Assembly (NCBI GenBank): GCA_964454675.1
Contig: CAYVUB010000012.1
Location: forward strand, 1 to 64,000
Reading direction: 5' to 3'
Length of the DNA: 64,000 nt
Source: CAYVUB01 sp964454675
GTDB lineage: Bacteria > Bacteroidota > Bacteroidia > Flavobacteriales > Flavobacteriaceae
The translations under genes and the position numbers were made by a program. Below are positions 24,059 through 33,540 of this stretch, piece by piece (position 1 is the stretch's first letter; each line of letters starts with the position of its first letter). Below the pieces are notes generated by a model. The model was not told the DNA's origin and did not search any database. It worked only from the letters and a program-made list of their open reading frames with translations.

Positions 24059-26275
24059 TTATGCTTTTCCAATCAAGTTAAAATCGAGATGCTTTTTTAC
24101 TAAATCGGTGTTTTTGACCTTTACAATAACTTCATCGCCAAGCTGGTACATGGTTTTTGATTTTTTACCGATAAGTGCATATTGTTCCTGGTCAAACTGG
24201 TAATGATCGTCTTTCATATCGCGCACACTCACCATACCTTCACATTTATTGGAAATAATTTCAATATAAATTCCCCAATCGGTAACACCTGAAATTACAC
24301 CAATAAAATCTTCATCTTTATGATTTTCCATAAACCGAATCTGCATGTATTTTATCGAATCACGCTCAGCTTTTGTAGCAAGGTTTTCCATATTGCTCGA
24401 ATGTACACAGCGTTCTTCAAAAATAGCTTCATTTGCCGGTTTTCCACCATCGAGATACTGTTGCAATAAACGGTGTGCCATAACATCGGGATAACGGCGT
24501 ATAGGCGATGTAAAATGGCTGTAATAATCAAATGCCAGACCGTAATGTCCTATGTTGTGTATGGTGTATTCGGCTTTGCTCATACTGCGTATGGTAAGTG
24601 TATCGACCATATTCTGTTCTTTTTTTCCGGCAACACTTTCTAATAAACTGTTTAACGAAGCGGTTGTGGTTTTCTTGTCTTTAAAATTGAGTTTATACCC
24701 AAATTTCGACACGACATTTTGTAATGCTGCCAGTTTTGCTGCATCGGGTTCATCATGTACTCTGTAAACAAAGGTCTTTTTTGGTGATTGTTTCCCAATA
24801 AATTCGGCTACTTTTTTGTTTGCCAGCAACATAAATTCTTCAATGAGTTTATTGGCATCTTTACTGGTTTTAAAAAATACGCCAACAGGATTTGCCTTGT
24901 CGTCTAAATCGAACTTCACTTCTACTTTATCAAATGAAATCGCACCATCTTTCATACGTTGACGACGCATAATAACGGCAAGCTCATTCATTTTTAAAAT
25001 AGCATAGGCAATAGCTTCATCAGTTTTATAAGCTTTTCCTGTTAAGGAAACTTCACTTGGTATTAGTGTATTTACAGACGAGATTCCTGCCTTCGCGGGA
25101 ATTTGAGGATTGTTTTCAATGATTGCCTGAGCTTCTTCGTAAGCAAAACGGGCATCGCTGTAAATGACGGTTCTACCAAACCATTGGTTTTTAACTTCGG
25201 CTTTATCATTTATTTGAAAAATTGCAGAAAACGTATATTTTTCTTCGTTTGGTCTTAGCGAGCAAGCATTGTTTGATAATACTTCAGGGAGCATTGGCAC
25301 AACTCTGTCAACCAGGTAAACCGATGTTGCACGGTTGTAGGCTTCCTCATCCAAAACGGTTCCTTCCTGAAGATAATGTGATACATCAGCAATATGAACG
25401 CCTATTTCATACAAACCGTTTTCTAAAATTTGAAACGATAAAGCATCATCAAAATCTTTGGCATCTTTCGGGTCGATGGTAAATGTGAGAATATCCCGCA
25501 TATCACGGCGTTTCGCTATTTCGGCGGCGGTAATGGATGTATCGAGCTTGTTGGCAAATTCTTCTACATTTGGTGGAAATTCATAAGGTAAACCGTATTC
25601 TGCAAGTATGGAATGAATTTCGGTGTTATGCTCGCCCGGTTTTCCTAAGACTTGAAGAACTTTTCCTGAAGGCGAATCGGCATTTTCGGGCCAGTCTTCA
25701 AGTGATACCAATACTTTATCGCCGTTTTGAGCATCTTTAGTTTTATCTATCGGAACAAAAATATCTTTATACATTTTTGTGCTGTCGGCAACTACAAACG
25801 CAAAATTTCTCTGAATTTGAATTACACCTACATATTCGTTTTTTGCCCGATTGATTACAGCGGTTATTTCTCCTTCAACTTTTCCTTGTTTGCGACGTTT
25901 ATAAACATAAAATTGTACTTCATCGCCATTTAAAGCCTTGTTAATATGATTGGAAGATACAAAAACATCATCGTCAAAATCATCTGAAATAATATATCCG
26001 GAACCTTTTGACGATAAGTCTAAAATACCTGTATGGTATTCCGTAGAAATCACGGCTTTGTATTTACCGCGTTCTACTTCTTCAATATCTTTTTTTGCTG
26101 TAAGTTCGTGAAGTTTTTTTATGATTTGATTTCTGCTGCTGGCATCATCGAGCTTTAAAATAGAAGCTATTTGTTTGTAATTTAAAGTTTTACCTTTTTC
26201 GTTCCTTAAAATTTTGAGTATTGTATTTGTGAGGTTTGAAGTATTATTCGATTTTTTTTTCTTCTTTCTTGTCAT
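24059..26275 (-). CDS. rnr: Ribonuclease R
   Basis: 3'-5' exoribonuclease that degrades structured RNA. 738 aa: N-terminal winged-helix segment (residues 15-75), two cold-shock domains (85-215), RNB catalytic domain with metal-binding DPKDAKDFDDALS at 268-280 and HIADVSHYL, and a C-terminal S1 domain (from about 655, GVISGVTDWGIYIEI) ending at a basic tail. Residues 391-400 (QIPAKAGISS) are encoded by an inserted palindromic repeat in a loop where relatives are shorter. A TAGATTTG -7 element lies at 26297-26304. Confidence 0.96.
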   Translation of the reverse strand: MTRKKKKKSNNTSNLTNTILKILRNEKGKTLNYKQIASILKLDDASSRNQIIKKLHELTAKKDIEEVERGKYKAVISTEYHTGILDLSSKGSGYIISDDFDDDVFVSSNHINKALNGDEVQFYVYKRRKQGKVEGEITAVINRAKNEYVGVIQIQRNFAFVVADSTKMYKDIFVPIDKTKDAQNGDKVLVSLEDWPENADSPSGKVLQVLGKPGEHNTEIHSILAEYGLPYEFPPNVEEFANKLDTSITAAEIAKRRDMRDILTFTIDPKDAKDFDDALSFQILENGLYEIGVHIADVSHYLQEGTVLDEEAYNRATSVYLVDRVVPMLPEVLSNNACSLRPNEEKYTFSAIFQINDKAEVKNQWFGRTVIYSDARFAYEEAQAIIENNPQIPAKAGISSVNTLIPSEVSLTGKAYKTDEAIAYAILKMNELAVIMRRQRMKDGAISFDKVEVKFDLDDKANPVGVFFKTSKDANKLIEEFMLLANKKVAEFIGKQSPKKTFVYRVHDEPDAAKLAALQNVVSKFGYKLNFKDKKTTTASLNSLLESVAGKKEQNMVDTLTIRSMSKAEYTIHNIGHYGLAFDYYSHFTSPIRRYPDVMAHRLLQQYLDGGKPANEAIFEERCVHSSNMENLATKAERDSIKYMQIRFMENHKDEDFIGVISGVTDWGIYIEIISNKCEGMVSVRDMKDDHYQFDQEQYALIGKKSKTMYQLGDEVIVKVKNTDLVKKHLDFNLIGKA
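25080..25107. repeat. Palindromic repeat inserted in frame in rnr
   Basis: ATTCCTGC (25083-25090), CTTC, GCGGGAAT (25095-25102), one G-U pair. On the coding strand it gives IPAKAGI. Related to copies at 10831 and 22373. Confidence 0.75.
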
Positions 26276-26856
26276 CTTCTAAATATCTATATGTAACAAA
26301 TCTAAGGTTTAAAAACGGAATCATCATCAGGATACAAAAAAGTTTATCCACATTTAATATATCTATTAGAAATTAAATTTTAAAATTTTAAAAAAATAAT
26401 GGTGTTTATTATGGTTTGTTAATATCGGGGATAAATTTTATTGAATAAATTTTGATAGTAATTAATTTACATCTTGTTAAAGTTCAATTAACATTAAAAT
26501 TATAGTTTAATATACTGATTTTAATAGCTTTTTTAATTGTTATTAACAGCTGTTTATAACTGATTTTTATAACTTAATCATCATAACTTTTTTTGAAATT
26601 TGTGTTTACAGCTAATAGTTTACAGCTGATAAATTATCTAAAAAAACAGGCTTATTTTTTTGGTAGATTGTTTTGTGTTTACGATTGTAAAAATTAACCG
26701 GCTTACAAAATTTTTCTTTTAAATTTTAATGACAAGATATTAACAAGTAATGAATAGAATTTTATAAACTGTTAACAGTTATTAACTATCACAACTATCT
26801 ACATTTATTTAAAGTGTATTTAGTAACTTTATACACTTAAATAAATATACAAAATT
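26276..26856. other. 580-bp AT-rich divergent gap; candidate oriC
   Basis: No coding potential found. Contains the rnr -7 element (26297-26304), a perfect DnaA box TTATCCACA (26344-26352), a one-mismatch box TTATACACT (26829-26837), long A/T tracts, and several TTAACA/TGTTAA and AACAGCTGTT-type palindromes. The flanking genes diverge from it. ori-type landmarks (parS-like sites, mnmG, rnpA) lie within 22 kb. The origin call is a hypothesis; ordinary double promoter function is the alternative. Confidence 0.4.
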
Positions 26857-27285
26857 ATGACCATCTCAATAGGAAACGATCACGCAGGAACCGAATACAA
26901 ACACGCTATTGTAAAACATTTGGAAGCAAAAGGTTACATCGTAAAAAACTACGGAACCAATACAAATGACAGCGTAGATTACCCGGATTTTGTACATCCG
27001 GTTGCTAATGATGTAGAAACCAATACTGCCGATTTTGGTATTATCATCTGCGGCAGCGGAAACGGTGCCAATATGACTGCCAATAAACATCAGGCAATAC
27101 GCTCTGCATTATGCTGGACAAAAGAGATTGTTGCTTTGGCACGCCAGCATAATAATGCGAATATATTGAGTATTCCGGCACGTTTCACAGCGCAACAACA
27201 AGCTATTGAAATGGTGGATGTGTTTTTAAACACGGCTTTTGAAGGCGGAAGACACGAGCTTAGAATTAAGAAAATTCCTGTTTAA
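26857..27285 (+). CDS. rpiB: Ribose-5-phosphate isomerase B
   Basis: Interconverts ribose 5-phosphate and ribulose 5-phosphate in the pentose phosphate pathway. 142 aa, normal for RpiB/LacAB. N-terminal GNDHAGTEYK, YPDFVHPVANDV, and the signature ICGSGNGANMTANKH followed by RSALCW (the cysteine of the Cys-type catalytic loop is in ICGSG) are all visible. First of a tight plus-strand group with the CDF transporter (9-base gap) and a GNAT gene. Confidence 0.95.
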   Translation: MTISIGNDHAGTEYKHAIVKHLEAKGYIVKNYGTNTNDSVDYPDFVHPVANDVETNTADFGIIICGSGNGANMTANKHQAIRSALCWTKEIVALARQHNNANILSIPARFTAQQQAIEMVDVFLNTAFEGGRHELRIKKIPV

Positions 27286-27294
27286 AAAACCGAA

Positions 27295-28200
27295 ATGGGA
27301 CATTCGCACCATCATCGCCATTCTAATGTTAAAGATAGAAATCTTTTAATTTCTATCGTTTTAAATATTCTGATAACCGCAGCACAGGTTGTTGGAGGCT
27401 TGGTTTCCGGGAGTTTGGCTTTGCTGAGTGATGCCTTACATAATTTTAGTGATGTTATTTCGCTTGTAGTAAGCTATGTAGCTTCTATTTTATCTAAACA
27501 AAAAGCATCTATCAACAGAACCTTTGGTTATAAACGTGCCGAAATTTTAGCCGCTTTTATCAATGCTGCCACCTTAGTTATTGTAGCTGTTATATTGATT
27601 ATCGAAGCTGTAAAACGTTTTAACAATCCCCAAACTATTGAATCTAATTTGGTAATCTGGCTGTCGATTGTTGCAATTCTTGGTAACGGTTTTAGTGTGT
27701 TATTATTAAAGAAAGATGCCAGGAACAATATCAATATGCGTTCGGCTTATTTGCATTTGTTGACCGATATGTTGGCAAGTGTGGCGGTTTTGATAGGTGG
27801 ATTGATGATGAAATATTACGAAATGTTTTGGGTTGATAGTGTATTGACCTTTTTAATAGCTGTGTATTTGATTTTTGTAGGCTTTGATTTACTGATAAAA
27901 TCTACCAAAATATTGATGCTGTTCACACCGGAGCATATTGATGTAAAAGCCATCGTCAGAAGCGTGAATAAACTCCCGAAAGTCAATAAGCTGCACCATA
28001 TTCATATCTGGTATTTGAATGATGATGAATTGCACTTAGAAGCGCATTTGGATTTTAAAGAAGACATTACACTCACGGAATTTAATATCATTTTATCCCA
28101 GATAGAAACCTTATTACACAATGAATTTCAAATAAATCACATCAATATCCAACCCGAATTTAACAAAGAAGACCCTAAAGAAATTATTGTACAGGACTAA
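27295..28200 (+). CDS. Cation diffusion facilitator transporter (zinc-type)
   Basis: 301-aa proton-driven metal exporter of the CDF family in the inner membrane. His-rich N-terminus GHSHHHRHS, six helices, and metal-site residues in helix 2 (LLSDALHNFSD) and helix 5 (HLLTDMLAS), the His/Asp set typical of Zn2+ transport. The C-terminal cytoplasmic domain begins near residue 213 and has VNKLHHIHIW. 9 bases after rpiB and overlapping the next gene by one base (TAATG), so the three are likely one transcript. Confidence 0.93.
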   Translation: MGHSHHHRHSNVKDRNLLISIVLNILITAAQVVGGLVSGSLALLSDALHNFSDVISLVVSYVASILSKQKASINRTFGYKRAEILAAFINAATLVIVAVILIIEAVKRFNNPQTIESNLVIWLSIVAILGNGFSVLLLKKDARNNINMRSAYLHLLTDMLASVAVLIGGLMMKYYEMFWVDSVLTFLIAVYLIFVGFDLLIKSTKILMLFTPEHIDVKAIVRSVNKLPKVNKLHHIHIWYLNDDELHLEAHLDFKEDITLTEFNIILSQIETLLHNEFQINHINIQPEFNKEDPKEIIVQD

Positions 28201-28646
28201 TGCTTGAATTTCAAATAAAAACATTTAAAGAATTATCACTTGATGAATTGTATGCTGTTTTACAATTGCGGAGCGAAGTTTTTATTGCAGAACAAAACTG
28301 TGTGTATCAGGATATTGATGCCAAAGACCAAAGAGCACTGCATGTTTTAGGATTTAAAAACGGAAATTTAACAGCCTATACCCGGTTGTTTAAAGCGGGC
28401 GATTATTTTGAAAATGCCAGCATTGGCCGCGTGGTTGTACGCCAAACCGAACGCCGGCATAAATATGGTTATGATATTATGAAAGTATCTATTGAAGCAG
28501 TACGCACTTATTTTGATGAAACAATTATCAAAATTTCAGCACAGGAATATTTGGTAAAATTTTATACGAGCTTAGAATTCAAAACCATTGGAGCATCTTA
28601 TTTAGAGGATGGCATTCCACATGTAGCGATGGTAAGAAAAGGGTAA
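28200..28646 (+). CDS. GNAT acetyltransferase, ElaA type
   Basis: 148-aa acetyl-CoA-dependent acyltransferase with the ElaA layout: YAVLQLRSEVFIAEQNCVYQ at residues 18-37, IDAKDQRALH, IGRVVVRQTERRHKYGYDIM (acetyl-CoA binding Q/RxxGxG-like loop) near 82-101, and C-terminal YLEDGIPHVAM. The substrate is unknown. The start ATG overlaps the stop of the CDF gene. Confidence 0.9.
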   Translation: MLEFQIKTFKELSLDELYAVLQLRSEVFIAEQNCVYQDIDAKDQRALHVLGFKNGNLTAYTRLFKAGDYFENASIGRVVVRQTERRHKYGYDIMKVSIEAVRTYFDETIIKISAQEYLVKFYTSLEFKTIGASYLEDGIPHVAMVRKG

Positions 28647-28649
28647 TTT

Positions 28650-29492
28650 TCATGAGCCTTTTCCGGCGTAAGTAATTAAAATTTCAACACGACGGTCGTA
28701 TTTTGCATCGCCGCCAAGCGGAAACAAGCGCCGCATGCCTACATATTTCATACGGCGTTTGTCAATTCCTTTTTTTACAAAATAGTCATAAATATATTTT
28801 GCCCTTGCAACCGATAAATTACGCTGGTTGGTTTTTCTGTCAACAGCATCGCGGCTGTTTTGAGTGCAGCACACATGACCCTGAATGGTAAAATAAATGT
28901 CTTTTCGTTCCAGCAATACTTTTGAAATATCTTCCAGTGTTTTTACAGATTCCGGCAGTAAATAACTGTATCCTGTTGCAAAAAGAATGTTTTCGAGAAC
29001 AATATTATCACCCGCTTTCAAATCGCCTTTTAAAATTTCACTGGCAGATTTTGTTTTTTTAGGAGTGATTTCTTCCTGCTTTTGTGGAATTTTTGGCGTA
29101 ACAATGATTTCAACTTTTCGGTTTAAACCTCTTATTTTACTTATATCTTCTTCTTTTACCAGTTTTAAGAGAATTTTTCCTTTACCGTCAACATTGGTAA
29201 TAATCGATTCGTCAAACTCGTTATTTGAAAAAATAGCTTTAATGCTGTTGGCTCTGTTTTGTGATAATACCAAATTATAGGATTCACTTCCTCTGTCGTC
29301 GGTAAATCCGTAAATGGAAATTTTTTCAATGTCTAAATTTTCGATTTTTGTCAGGAAAAGCAACAATCTGCTCACTTCAGTTTCAGGAACGTTGTATTTA
29401 TCTGTTTCAAACAGCACCTCATGCTTTAACTCTTCCTGAGCAAATGCATACTGGCAAATGATTAAAAACAGAACTAAAAAACGTTTCATCAT
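28650..29492 (-). CDS. OmpA-family protein with two OmpA-like domains
   Basis: 280-aa exported protein (signal peptide MMKRFLVLFLIICQYAFA; MKRF at 29489 is an equal start). Two peptidoglycan-binding OmpA_C-like domains: residues 25-132 (LFETDKYNVPETEVSRLLLF, IYGFTDDRGSESYNLVLSQN RA, GLNRKVEIIV) and 165-275 (ILFATGYSYLLPESVKTLED, QGHVCCTQNSRDAVDRK, NLSVARAKYIYDYF, YDRRVEILI), joined by a Lys/Glu linker. Expected to tie the outer membrane to the cell wall. Adjacent to the S41 protease gene on the same strand (34-base gap). Confidence 0.88.
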   Translation of the reverse strand: MMKRFLVLFLIICQYAFAQEELKHEVLFETDKYNVPETEVSRLLLFLTKIENLDIEKISIYGFTDDRGSESYNLVLSQNRANSIKAIFSNNEFDESIITNVDGKGKILLKLVKEEDISKIRGLNRKVEIIVTPKIPQKQEEITPKKTKSASEILKGDLKAGDNIVLENILFATGYSYLLPESVKTLEDISKVLLERKDIYFTIQGHVCCTQNSRDAVDRKTNQRNLSVARAKYIYDYFVKKGIDKRRMKYVGMRRLFPLGGDAKYDRRVEILITYAGKGS

Positions 29493-29526
29493 ATATTAAA
29501 GATACTTATTTTTTTAAAAAAGCATA

Positions 29527-31152
29527 CTATTTTAAGTAACTCAAGTAGGTTGACAGATTTTTAAGGATTTCTTTTCCTTTTTGAATTTCGTTATTATGTT
29601 TTATATAATAGGTGTACATACCTTCGCGGTAAAAATAACGCTTTACGATTTCGTCAGACAGTAAGTCTGTTAACTGCGTTTTATTGTCATCAATTGCCTT
29701 GTTTTTGTAAGTGTTTAAAGACAACACCAGATTTTTATAATCGGTATCAATAACCGTATTTAAGGTTTCGTCTTTTGCAACTTGCAAGGCGTTTTCCAAA
29801 GCTTTTTCGGTTTTGGTTTCAAATGAAAAACCGGTAGATTTCAAATACGTTTTAAAAGCATTAAAATCGGCATCTGTTAGTTTAAAGTTTTGCAAGTCGG
29901 TCACATTGTTTTTATAATAATACTGAGTAGCAAAGTTAAAAATGTGATGTTCGTCAAGTATTGCTGTGGTTATAGGGTTTAAATGTGATGTTTCAAGAAC
30001 CAAATCGGGCATAATGCCGCCGCCGTCATAAACGGTGCGCCCTCTTTTGGTTTTAAAAACGTTGCGTTGGTCTTTGTCAACTCTTACGGCATTGCCTTTT
30101 TCGTCTTTATTTGAATAATCCAACGCCTGAATACATCTGCCCGAAGGTGTGTAATAACGGGAAATGGTCACTTTCATCTGTGTGCCGTAAACCACAGGTT
30201 TTGGCCGCTGTACCAGACCTTTACCAAAGCTTCTTGCGCCCACAACAACAGCCCTATCCAAATCCTGTAACGCACCCGCAACAATCTCGCTTGCCGATGC
30301 GCTTCTGCCGTCAATTAAAACCACCAGAGGAATTTCGGTATCAATAGGTTCTTTTTGGGTGTAATAGGTTTTGTTATACTTTTGAACCTTTGATTTTGTG
30401 GTTACAACCAGCTGGTTTTGAGGCACAAAAATATTGGTAACATTCACGGCTTCATTAAGTAATCCGCCGGGATTTCCTCTTAAATCCAGAATAAGCTGTT
30501 TGGCACCTTGTGCTTTTAAATCTCTTACCGCTGCGGTTGTTTCGCGTGATGCTTTCTCATTAAACTGACGCAAAACGATATAGCCTATTTTATCGTCAAT
30601 CATTGAAAAATGTGGGACGGCATGCGTTTCTTCCGATTGGCGTTTGATGGTCGCTGTTTCGGTTTTTCCTTGTCGTACATAAGTAACTGTTACCTGTGTT
30701 CCTGCGGCACCTTGCAGTAAATTACCGGCATCATCTTTAAAATCGGCAACCGAGACATCATCAACTTTTATGATTTCGTCACCGGCTTTTAAACCGGCTT
30801 TATCTGCCGGAAAATCTTTGTAGGGTTCTACAATTACCAGCTTATCTTTAAGTGTCAAAACGCTGGCGCCAATACCGGTATATTCGCCGGTATTGTTAAT
30901 GCGTGATGCTTGGACGTCCTGCTCGTTGTAAAAGTTGGTGTAAGGATCTAAATCTGCAAGCATGCTTTTTATGGCAGAATCCATTAAATCTCCGGGATTG
31001 GTTTCGTCCACATAATTCATGTTGACTTCTTTAAAAACCGTGGTGAAGATTTCTATTTGCTTTGCAATTTCAAAAAAATCGTTTCTAAAAGCGGTTCCTG
31101 CAAAAAATACCGCAGCGATAAAAACGGGTATGATGATTTTTTTCTTGAACAT
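29527..31152 (-). CDS. S41 C-terminal processing peptidase
   Basis: 541-aa periplasmic serine protease of the CtpA/Prc family, anchored or exported by an N-terminal helix (IIIPVFIAAVFFAGTAF). PDZ domain about residues 90-170 (GIGASVLTLKDKLVIVEPYK; GLKAGDEIIKVDDVSV), then the protease core. Catalytic Ser286 lies in GRSASASEIVAGAL and Lys311 in FGKGLVQ; the 25-residue spacing is standard. The rest of the C-terminus is helical. Gene order rnpA, S41, OmpA on one strand is familiar from flavobacteria. Confidence 0.92.
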   Translation of the reverse strand: MFKKKIIIPVFIAAVFFAGTAFRNDFFEIAKQIEIFTTVFKEVNMNYVDETNPGDLMDSAIKSMLADLDPYTNFYNEQDVQASRINNTGEYTGIGASVLTLKDKLVIVEPYKDFPADKAGLKAGDEIIKVDDVSVADFKDDAGNLLQGAAGTQVTVTYVRQGKTETATIKRQSEETHAVPHFSMIDDKIGYIVLRQFNEKASRETTAAVRDLKAQGAKQLILDLRGNPGGLLNEAVNVTNIFVPQNQLVVTTKSKVQKYNKTYYTQKEPIDTEIPLVVLIDGRSASASEIVAGALQDLDRAVVVGARSFGKGLVQRPKPVVYGTQMKVTISRYYTPSGRCIQALDYSNKDEKGNAVRVDKDQRNVFKTKRGRTVYDGGGIMPDLVLETSHLNPITTAILDEHHIFNFATQYYYKNNVTDLQNFKLTDADFNAFKTYLKSTGFSFETKTEKALENALQVAKDETLNTVIDTDYKNLVLSLNTYKNKAIDDNKTQLTDLLSDEIVKRYFYREGMYTYYIKHNNEIQKGKEILKNLSTYLSYLK

Positions 31153-31231
31153 AAAATGGGTGTTATTTGATGCTTTTTAACTTGTGTTTTTCTATGGATG
31201 GTATAGTGTAAACATACTAAATTTTTTTAAG

Positions 31232-31615
31232 CTATGATTTGGCATCTGAAATAGCCGAGGTAAATTTTTTAAGCAATAAGCTCATCTTATTTGAAATGGT
31301 CTCAAAATTTGTTCCGTCTTTTCCAACGTATAAAATCATTAACGCATACTGTCCGGTAATGTTGCTTAAATGCGTTGGCTTTTGAAGTCTGTAAGCTTCT
31401 CTCATAAGGCGTTTAATGCGGTTTCTGTCAACTGCTTTTTTAAAATGCCGTTTACTTACAGAAACACCGGTTTTAACTTTTACACTGTCATCAAAAGTTG
31501 TTTCAACATGTATTAATCGCAACGGATATACCATAACCGATTGTCCTTGAGTAAATAATTGCTCAATGAGTTTCTGGCTTTTCAGCTTTTCTTTTTTGTT
31601 GAAAGTATAGTTCAT
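31232..31615 (-). CDS. rnpA: Ribonuclease P protein component
   Basis: 127-aa basic protein that assists the RNase P RNA in tRNA 5' maturation. The RNR signature AVDRNRIKRLMREAYR is at residues 68-83; preceding strands (YPLRLIHVE, VKTGVSVSKRHFKKA) match the family. A -7 element TATCTTTG lies at 31623-31630, 8 bases upstream, implying a very short leader. rpmH and dnaA, its frequent neighbours, are not here. Confidence 0.95.
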   Translation of the reverse strand: MNYTFNKKEKLKSQKLIEQLFTQGQSVMVYPLRLIHVETTFDDSVKVKTGVSVSKRHFKKAVDRNRIKRLMREAYRLQKPTHLSNITGQYALMILYVGKDGTNFETISNKMSLLLKKFTSAISDAKS

Positions 31616-31622
31616 CTCTTGC

Positions 31623-31630
31623 CAAAGATA
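31623..31630 (-). promoter_or_regulatory. -7 promoter element for rnpA
   Basis: TATCTTTG on the minus strand, ending 8 bases before the rnpA ATG. Confidence 0.5.
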
Positions 31631-31642
31631 CTAAGGTAAGAC

Positions 31643-31676
31643 AAAAAAACCGCCCATTAGAAGCGGTTCGTTTTTT
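31643..31676. terminator. Terminator between the M1 peptidase gene and rnpA
   Basis: AACCGC (31648-31653) with GCGGTT (31663-31668), 9-base loop, with an A run on one side and a T run on the other, so usable on either strand; sits at the M1 gene stop. Confidence 0.7.
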
Positions 31677-33540
31677 ATAATTCTATAGCGTTGTTATTCC
31701 TATTAATATCTGCCATTTTGTTAAGCGGGTCAATTGCCACAGACGTTACATCTTTTTTTGCGGAAAACGTATAGGTTGGATACGCCCACGCCCAATCGTC
31801 CAGAACGGTTGCCGTAGTTGGTTTTTTACCGTGCATCATCCGCAGCGGGATGTAAAAATCTTCGGTTGTTCCATCAGTGTAAGTAACAGTTAAATCTATC
31901 GGCATAGGTATTAATCCTATCCGCTCCAAGGTAATGGTTTTTCCGTCTATCGTTTTTATGCCGTAGTCTATGGTGTTGGTGGTTTGTGTCCAATCGGTCA
32001 AATACCAGTTTAAATGTAATCCTGATACTTTTTCTGCAATACGTATAAAATCAATGGGTTTAGGGTGTTTAAATTTCCATTCGCTGTAATAACGTTTTAA
32101 TGTGTTATCAAAATTTTCTCTGCCTATAATATATTTTAATTGTTCTAAAAATATCGAGCCTTTACCATAAGCAGAAACACTGTAAGCCCGGTTATATATA
32201 TAACGGTCGGCATGAGTGGTTTGCGGTTGCTCCAGACCGTCGGCTATAAGTTTAAAGTAATTTTTATAGGATGTTTCCAAAGGGTTTTTATGATGATGTT
32301 CCATAACCTCATCTATTGCATAAGTCTCAAAATAGTCGGTAAACCCTTCATCCATCCATCCGTGTTTTCCTTCGTGCGTTGCCAATACCGACTGAAACCA
32401 GTTATGCGCCAGTTCATGCGAGGTTACATCCACCAAACTTTTAAACTGACGCTCACCCGTGATAAGCGTACACATAGCATATTCCATACCGCCGTCACCG
32501 CCTTGAACGACAGAGTATTGCTCATAAGGATAATTGCCGATATGTTTGGTAAAATAATTCATCAACTCCTGTGTTTTAGGCTGAAGCTTTTTCCAGTTTT
32601 CTTTTATATCCGGATTGTTTTTATAAATAAAATGCAGCATTGGACCACCGGGCATTTGAAGTTTATCGTGAATGTAATTTGGATCGGCTGCCCAGGTAAA
32701 ATCATGCACGTTTGGCGCTATAAAATGCCATGTGAGTGTTTTGCCTTTGGGGCGTTTTACTTTTTCGGTTTCGTAACCGTGACCTATTTCGTTGGGGTTT
32801 TGAAGGTACCCGGTACCGCCAATAGTGTAGTCTTTATCAATGGTGATTTTCACGTCAAAATTTCCCCAGACACCGTAAAACTCCCGGCTTATATAGGCAT
32901 CTGTATGCCAGCCTTCGGTATCGTATTCTGCGAGTTTCGGATACCATTGCGACATTGATAATGCCACGCCTTCTTTATTATTTCTTCCGGAACGGCGAAT
33001 TTGCACAGGCACCTGAGCTTCAAACACCATATCAAAGGTTGTTTTTGCTCCCGGTTTAATGGGTTCTGCCAAGGTTACTTCCAGAATGGTACCAATGGTA
33101 TGATGCTTCACGTCAACATTATTTTGTTTTAATGAATTGACATGAATATACCCGATTTCGTCAGGTTTTAAAATACTTATCCGGCTTTGATACACAGGAG
33201 TTTCTTTGGTTCCCAGATTGTTTACCATTCTTGCATCCGGATCGGGAATGTTTTGCAGCCTAACATCCATTTCACTTCCCGGCTGAAACGCATTTGGGTA
33301 CAAATGGTAATACACTTTTGAAAGCACATCGGGCGAATTATTGGTATAAACAAGTTTTTGAGTGCCTTTGTATTGATAGGTTTTTACATCCATATCAATA
33401 GCCATAGTATAATCTACATGTTGTTGCCAATATGTCCCGGGAACTTGAGAAAACGATTTTGAAACATTAAAAAGCAGCGCAGTATAAAGAACAATTATTA
33501 AAGAACACCTCATAAAATACTGTTTATTGGTTTTTTGCAA
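31675..33540 (-). CDS. M1-family metallopeptidase
   Basis: 621-aa exported zinc aminopeptidase. Signal-like N-terminus (CSLIIVLYTALLFNVSKSFS, cleavage after SFS). Beta-sandwich N-domain to about residue 270, then GGMEYAMCTL and the zinc site HELAH at 375-379 with Glu398 in DEGF, matching HExxH-x18-E. The C-terminal region is helical, then beta-rich. Lacks the DUF helical repeat of full-length M1 enzymes. Its start overlaps the 3' end of the S8 peptidase gene by 17 bases; the two form an operon ending at a hairpin. Confidence 0.92.
   Translation of the reverse strand: MQKTNKQYFMRCSLIIVLYTALLFNVSKSFSQVPGTYWQQHVDYTMAIDMDVKTYQYKGTQKLVYTNNSPDVLSKVYYHLYPNAFQPGSEMDVRLQNIPDPDARMVNNLGTKETPVYQSRISILKPDEIGYIHVNSLKQNNVDVKHHTIGTILEVTLAEPIKPGAKTTFDMVFEAQVPVQIRRSGRNNKEGVALSMSQWYPKLAEYDTEGWHTDAYISREFYGVWGNFDVKITIDKDYTIGGTGYLQNPNEIGHGYETEKVKRPKGKTLTWHFIAPNVHDFTWAADPNYIHDKLQMPGGPMLHFIYKNNPDIKENWKKLQPKTQELMNYFTKHIGNYPYEQYSVVQGGDGGMEYAMCTLITGERQFKSLVDVTSHELAHNWFQSVLATHEGKHGWMDEGFTDYFETYAIDEVMEHHHKNPLETSYKNYFKLIADGLEQPQTTHADRYIYNRAYSVSAYGKGSIFLEQLKYIIGRENFDNTLKRYYSEWKFKHPKPIDFIRIAEKVSGLHLNWYLTDWTQTTNTIDYGIKTIDGKTITLERIGLIPMPIDLTVTYTDGTTEDFYIPLRMMHGKKPTTATVLDDWAWAYPTYTFSAKKDVTSVAIDPLNKMADINRNNNAIEL

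Noticed and set aside
32212..32958. 248-codon plus-strand frame inside the M1 peptidase gene
   Set aside because: The opposite frame carries a complete zinc-peptidase signature; the plus frame has no family features.
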